Positions 15,135 through 17,741 of a stretch of DNA of 17,741 bases are shown one piece after another. Each line of letters opens with the position of its first letter. Within the stretch, counting starts at the first letter, position 1. The stretch spans positions 1 through 17,741 of the forward strand of contig MGDH01000023.1 in NCBI GenBank assembly GCA_001790855.1, read 5' to 3'. The position numbers and the translations under genes were made by a program. The notes beneath the pieces are model-generated. The model saw only the letters and a list, made by a program, of their open reading frames with translations. It did no database searches and had not been told where the DNA came from. Source of the stretch: Candidatus Schekmanbacteria bacterium RIFCSPLOWO2_02_FULL_38_14 (GTDB lineage: Bacteria; Schekmanbacteria; GWA2-38-11).

Positions 15135-15163
15135 ACTATAATTGTTAGAGGAGGCAATGTCAA
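15135..15163 (-). promoter_or_regulatory. Promoter of the ABC exporter pair
   Basis: On the minus strand a perfect TTGACA (complement of 15158-15163) and TATAGT (complement of 15135-15140) are 17 bases apart. Transcription would start near 15128, leaving about 13 bases before the ATG at 15115. It decides the start of the ABC gene. Confidence 0.7.
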
Positions 15164-15170
15164 ATTATTC

Positions 15171-15200
15171 AAAAAGGGGACGGACTGCCGCCCCCTTTTT
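15171..15200. repeat. Strong bidirectional hairpin upstream of the ABC genes
   Basis: AAAAAGGGG-A-CGG-ACTG-CCG-C-CCCCTTTTT forms a 12-bp stem with one mismatch and a 4-base loop. The T-run on one side and A-run on the other would let it terminate transcription in both directions. It lies just upstream of the ABC promoter and shields it from read-through. It also resembles dispersed GGGGACGG repeats. Confidence 0.7.
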
Positions 15201-15210
15201 GATAGAATTG

Positions 15211-15257
15211 CGACAATTCAAATGCTAAAAAAACACGACAATTGAAACGCTAAATAA
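15211..15257. repeat. Imperfect tandem repeat CGACAATT-AA-GCTAAA
   Basis: Two copies of CGACAATTCAAATGCTAAA / CGACAATTGAAACGCTAAA lie in tandem with about 24-base spacing. Like the repeat at 21-64, it may be the end of an insertion element, but no transposase is present. The gap 15173-15343 otherwise holds the hairpin and the toxin-antitoxin promoter. Confidence 0.5.
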
Positions 15258-15297
15258 TATTGGGTCCTAATGTCAATAAATCCTGCCATAAAAAATA

Positions 15298-15324
15298 TTG
15301 ACAAATCCAGTGGTATGATATAAT
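15298..15324 (+). promoter_or_regulatory. Promoter of the toxin-antitoxin pair
   Basis: TTGACA (15298-15303) and TATAAT (15319-15324) are both perfect. The spacer is short at 15 bases, but TGA directly before the -10 box makes an extended -10 (TGnTATAAT). RHH antitoxins normally bind over such a promoter; I see no clear operator palindrome. Confidence 0.7.
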
Positions 15325-15343
15325 GTAATACTGAAGGTGAGCT

Positions 15344-15586
15344 ATGAGCAAAGCAAAAATTGCCATTACATTAGACGAACAATTTATTGAAGATATAGAT
15401 AGACTTGTCAGTACACATATTTTTCAGAGTCGCAGTCAAGCCATACAGGAAGCAGTGGAAGAAAAACTGAAACGATTGAAACGTACCCGTTTAGCTAGAG
15501 AATGCTCCAAACTTGATCTTGATTTTGAAAAGGCAATGGCGGAAGAAGGCATGACTGAGGATTTGAGCCAATGGCCCGAATACTGA
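15344..15586 (+). CDS. Ribbon-helix-helix antitoxin
   Basis: An 80-aa protein whose first 45 residues look like a ribbon-helix-helix DNA-binding domain: the strand [10 protein letters not shown], helix [11 protein letters not shown], then [19 protein letters not shown]. The acidic C-terminal tail ([19 protein letters not shown]) is of the kind that wraps and blocks a MazF-type toxin. GAAGGTGAG lies a few bases before the ATG. Its last 16 bases overlap the toxin gene in another frame, typical of antitoxin-toxin operons. It should repress its own promoter together with the toxin, as known for the family. Confidence 0.88.
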   Translation: MSKAKIAITLDEQFIEDIDRLVSTHIFQSRSQAIQEAVEEKLKRLKRTRLARECSKLDLDFEKAMAEEGMTEDLSQWPEY

Positions 15587-15909
15587 GGGGTGATATTAGG
15601 TGGGCAGATTTAAACCCTGTGCGGGGCCGTGAGCAGGCAGGCTTACGACCGGTTTTAATTTTGAGTTACGAAATTTTTAATGAACGTTCTGGAACTGTTA
15701 TTGCCGTGGCTATTACCAGTCAGCCTCAACGTGCAGGGTTTCCTCTCACTCTTGAATTGAAAACAGTAGATTTGCCTAAACGTTCATGGGTTAAAATAAG
15801 TCAGATTCGGACTTTTTCCGTGGAGAGAATTGGAAAAATGATTGCCAAAGCAGATCCTGAAGAATTAGACCAGGTCATTGAAGGACTAAACGAAATAATA
15901 GGGGCATAA
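15571..15909 (+). CDS. MazF/PemK-family mRNA interferase toxin
   Basis: A 112-aa endoribonuclease toxin of the MazF/PemK/CcdB fold that cuts mRNA at short sequences when freed from its antitoxin. The N-terminal [27 protein letters not shown] has the family's GD-I-W-x-L-P and G-x-E-x-x-G-x-R-P-V blocks, here with Gln in the GREQAG segment. The middle [20 protein letters not shown] holds the conserved S-x-x-K-x-x-Q-I-R strand. The C-terminal helix is complete. The ATG has GAGG a few bases upstream inside the antitoxin gene. The stop codon TAA (15907-15909) lies within the left core of an attC-like site. Confidence 0.92.
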   Translation: MARILRGDIRWADLNPVRGREQAGLRPVLILSYEIFNERSGTVIAVAITSQPQRAGFPLTLELKTVDLPKRSWVKISQIRTFSVERIGKMIAKADPEELDQVIEGLNEIIGA

Positions 15910-15960
15910 CAAATCACTCGTGCGGATGACGTGCCGCCACCGCGCTCTTCGGCGTTGGGC
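15904..15960 (+). other. attC-like integron recombination site
   Basis: The left core GCATAAC (15904-15910, 6 of 7 bases of RYYYAAC) contains the toxin stop codon. The right core GTTGGGC (15954-15960) fits GTTRRRY exactly. The total of 57 bases is at the short end of the attC range. The two cores pair imperfectly, and GTGCGG pairs with CCGCGC inside (one G-U pair), giving the hairpin shape attC sites need. Stop codon inside the left core is typical of gene cassettes. No integrase gene and no second site upstream of the antitoxin was found, so a lone or degenerate site is possible. Confidence 0.45.
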
Positions 15961-16056
15961 GGCCACTTCGCAGGTGAGACAGATACTTCAAATGCAACAT
16001 CTCAGACAATGTCGTGTACTGATTGAATCTATCTCAGCAAATTGAGCAAGGAGAGC

Positions 16057-16104
16057 GGGTTAAGATTAACCCTGACAGAGGCGGTCACGAGAGCAACCGC
16101 CTCT
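16057..16104 (+). other. Two hairpins before the glycosyltransferase gene
   Basis: GGGTTA-AGAT-TAACCC (16057-16072) is followed by AGAGGCGGT-CACGAGAGCA-ACCGCCTCT (16077-16104), a perfect 9-bp stem with TTTG after it. The second may be a weak terminator or a leader structure of the following gene. The rest of 15961-16167 shows no gene. Confidence 0.5.
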
Positions 16105-16167
16105 TTGCGTTAATGGACCAAGAGGTAACTAAAAAGTAAACTGGTTGCCAGAAAAGAGATGTTCATC

Positions 16168-17741
16168 ATGGACCACAGTTCAACCAATTCAACGATTAAC
16201 CGCATGGCATTCATCGGCAACTACTTGCCGCGCCAGTGTGGCATCGCCACATTTACTACCGACTTGTGTGAGGCCATCGCCGCCCAATATAGTCAAACAA
16301 CCTGCATTGCCCTGCCGGTCAATGATATCGAGGCTGGTTACGCCTATCCGACCCGCGTTCGGTTTGAGTTGACTGAGAAAGATATTGACTCGTATCACCG
16401 CGCCACCGACTTTCTGAATATCAACAACGTTGACCTCGTGTGCTTGCAACACGAATATGGCATCTTCGGCGGGTTGGCAGGCAGCCACATCCTGGCGCTA
16501 TTACGTGAATTGCGCATGCCCATCGTCACGACTCTGCATACCATTCTGCACGACCCCGACCCAGATCAGCGACGGGTGTTGGAAGAAGTCGCGGCCCTGT
16601 CCAATCGGTTGGTCGTCATGAGTGAGCGCGGCGCGGAATTTTTGCACGAGGTCTATGGTGTGCTGCCGGAGAAGATTGATCTAATCCCCCACGGCATCCC
16701 TGATGTACCCTTTGTAGACCCGAGTTTTCACAAAGACCTGTTTGGCGTCGAGGGCAAAATCGTCTTACTTAGCTTCGGCTTGCTCTCGGCGAACAAAGGG
16801 ATCGAAAATGTCATCGCCGCCCTGCCCGCTATTTTAGCCCGACACCCAAACGTGGTGTACATCATCCTTGGCGCAACCCATCCCCACGTAGTGCGGAATG
16901 AAGGCGAAACGTATCGGCTGTTCCTGCAATGGCTGGCTCAGGAGAAAGGCGTGGAAGGGCACGTAATTTTCTACAACCGATTTGTCAGTTCGGAGAAACT
17001 CGTTGAGTTTATTGGCGCGGCGGATATTTACATCACGCCCTATCTCAACGCAGCGCAGGTAACCTCAGGCACACTCGCCTACACCCTGGGGGCGGGCAAG
17101 GCTGTGATTTCGACACCGTATTGGTATGCGGAAGAGATGTTAGCCAAAGGACGGGGGGCGCTGGTGCCGTTCCGGGATCCGGTGGCGCTGGCCGATCAGG
17201 TGATTGACCTGTTGGATAATGAGGCTAAACGTCACGCCATGCGCAAGCGGGCCTATGTGTTTGGGCGGGCGATGATCTGGCCGCAGGTAGCGCGCCGCTA
17301 TATGGAGAGTTTTGAACACGCTCGGGCGGAACGCCGGCATTTCACCTCGCCTGGCTTCATAATCAAACCGCTCGACAAACGTCCGGGCGAACTGCCCCCT
17401 CTCAAACTGGACCACTTACGCCACATGACGGACGGAACCGGCATACTGCAACATGCCCTTTTCACGGTGCCCAACTATCGCGAGGGCTATACCACCGACG
17501 ACAACGCCCGCGCGCTGATGGTGAGCGTTCTCCTGGAAGCCCTTGGCAACGAAGAGGCCTTAGAACTGTTCTCCCGTTATCTCGCCTTTATTTGGTATGC
17601 CTTCAATACTGAAACCGGACGCTTCCGTAACTTTATGGATTACCAACGTCACTGGCTGGAAGTTGGCGGTTCCGACGATAGCCACGGCCGCGCGTTGTGG
17701 GCATTGGGCACCGTGTTGGGCCGTTCTAACACGCCGGCCCT
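16168..17741 (+). CDS. Glycosyltransferase (GT4-like) with C-terminal alpha-helical domain, partial at the window end
   Basis: One frame stays open from here to the window end (524 codons and counting). The N-terminal half is a GT-B fold glycosyltransferase: AFIGNYLPRQCGIATFTTDL (glycine-rich start), DLVCLQHEYGIFGG, a linking IDLIPHGIPD, then VLLSFGLLSANKGIENVI and the donor-sugar region ITPYLNAAQVTSGTLAYTLGAG with AEEML. From about residue 400 comes a segment with GYTTDDNARALM, like an alpha/alpha-barrel domain found in proteins coded beside GH130 mannoside phosphorylases. The acceptor and product are unknown. Starts at ATG 16159, 16168 or 16204 are possible; AGAGA suits 16168. It is clearly richer in G+C than the genes before 15900, especially at third codon positions. 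Confidence 0.8.
   Translation, partial: MDHSSTNSTINRMAFIGNYLPRQCGIATFTTDLCEAIAAQYSQTTCIALPVNDIEAGYAYPTRVRFELTEKDIDSYHRATDFLNINNVDLVCLQHEYGIFGGLAGSHILALLRELRMPIVTTLHTILHDPDPDQRRVLEEVAALSNRLVVMSERGAEFLHEVYGVLPEKIDLIPHGIPDVPFVDPSFHKDLFGVEGKIVLLSFGLLSANKGIENVIAALPAILARHPNVVYIILGATHPHVVRNEGETYRLFLQWLAQEKGVEGHVIFYNRFVSSEKLVEFIGAADIYITPYLNAAQVTSGTLAYTLGAGKAVISTPYWYAEEMLAKGRGALVPFRDPVALADQVIDLLDNEAKRHAMRKRAYVFGRAMIWPQVARRYMESFEHARAERRHFTSPGFIIKPLDKRPGELPPLKLDHLRHMTDGTGILQHALFTVPNYREGYTTDDNARALMVSVLLEALGNEEALELFSRYLAFIWYAFNTETGRFRNFMDYQRHWLEVGGSDDSHGRALWALGTVLGRSNTPA

Noticed and set aside
15211-15257. Possible start of a CRISPR array
   Set aside because: There are only two imperfect copies with almost no spacer between them, and no cas genes, so it is not an array.
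1-17741. tRNA, rRNA or riboswitch genes
   Set aside because: No cloverleaf, conserved rRNA segment or recognisable riboswitch core was seen by eye on either strand; a covariance search was not possible.

Overview
The window comes from an uncultured, Gram-negative-type bacterium. It has a diacylglyceryl transferase, a lipobox lipoprotein and a PBP5-type carboxypeptidase. Most of it (about 1-15900) is AT-rich and studded with short palindromic repeats in nearly every intergenic gap. I cannot name the lineage. The repeats and gene mix would fit a metagenomic genome of the Nitrospirae/Deltaproteobacteria/candidate-phylum kind, but that is only an impression. There are no rRNA or tRNA genes and no CRISPR array that I can see.

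Left part (1-4430): lgt (-), then a D-Ala-D-Ala carboxypeptidase (+), a dodecin-like flavin-storage protein (-) and a CspA-family cold-shock protein (-). The cold-shock gene has a leader that carries what looks like a complete intrinsic terminator. A repeat cluster follows, then a lipoprotein with a long Tyr/Pro/Phe tract.

Middle (4432-8491, all on -): a three-gene molybdenum hydroxylase unit, transcribed FAD subunit, then [2Fe-2S] subunit, then molybdopterin subunit. The FAD subunit carries a four-cysteine loop with the spacing known from 4-hydroxybenzoyl-CoA reductase HcrB. The molybdopterin subunit has unusual residues at two active-site positions. Divergent promoters separate this unit from a bacterial deoxyhypusine-synthase-like gene (+), which is followed by a threonine-synthase-like gene (+). 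Two ABC-exporter half-transporters (-, 11325-15115) have complementary canonical and degenerate ATP-site motifs, as expected of a heterodimer.

Right part (15344-17741): an RHH antitoxin / MazF-PemK toxin pair whose toxin stop codon lies inside an attC-like site. After it comes a GC-rich stretch with a large glycosyltransferase gene that runs off the end of the window. The change in composition near 15910 is sharp and marks either acquired DNA or an assembly join.

The parts most worth following up are the odd HcrABC-like enzyme, the terminator inside the cold-shock leader, the modular nested and covarying palindromes, the attC-like element at the toxin gene, and the DHS-like protein that keeps the catalytic lysine but has lost the spermidine-contacting residues.
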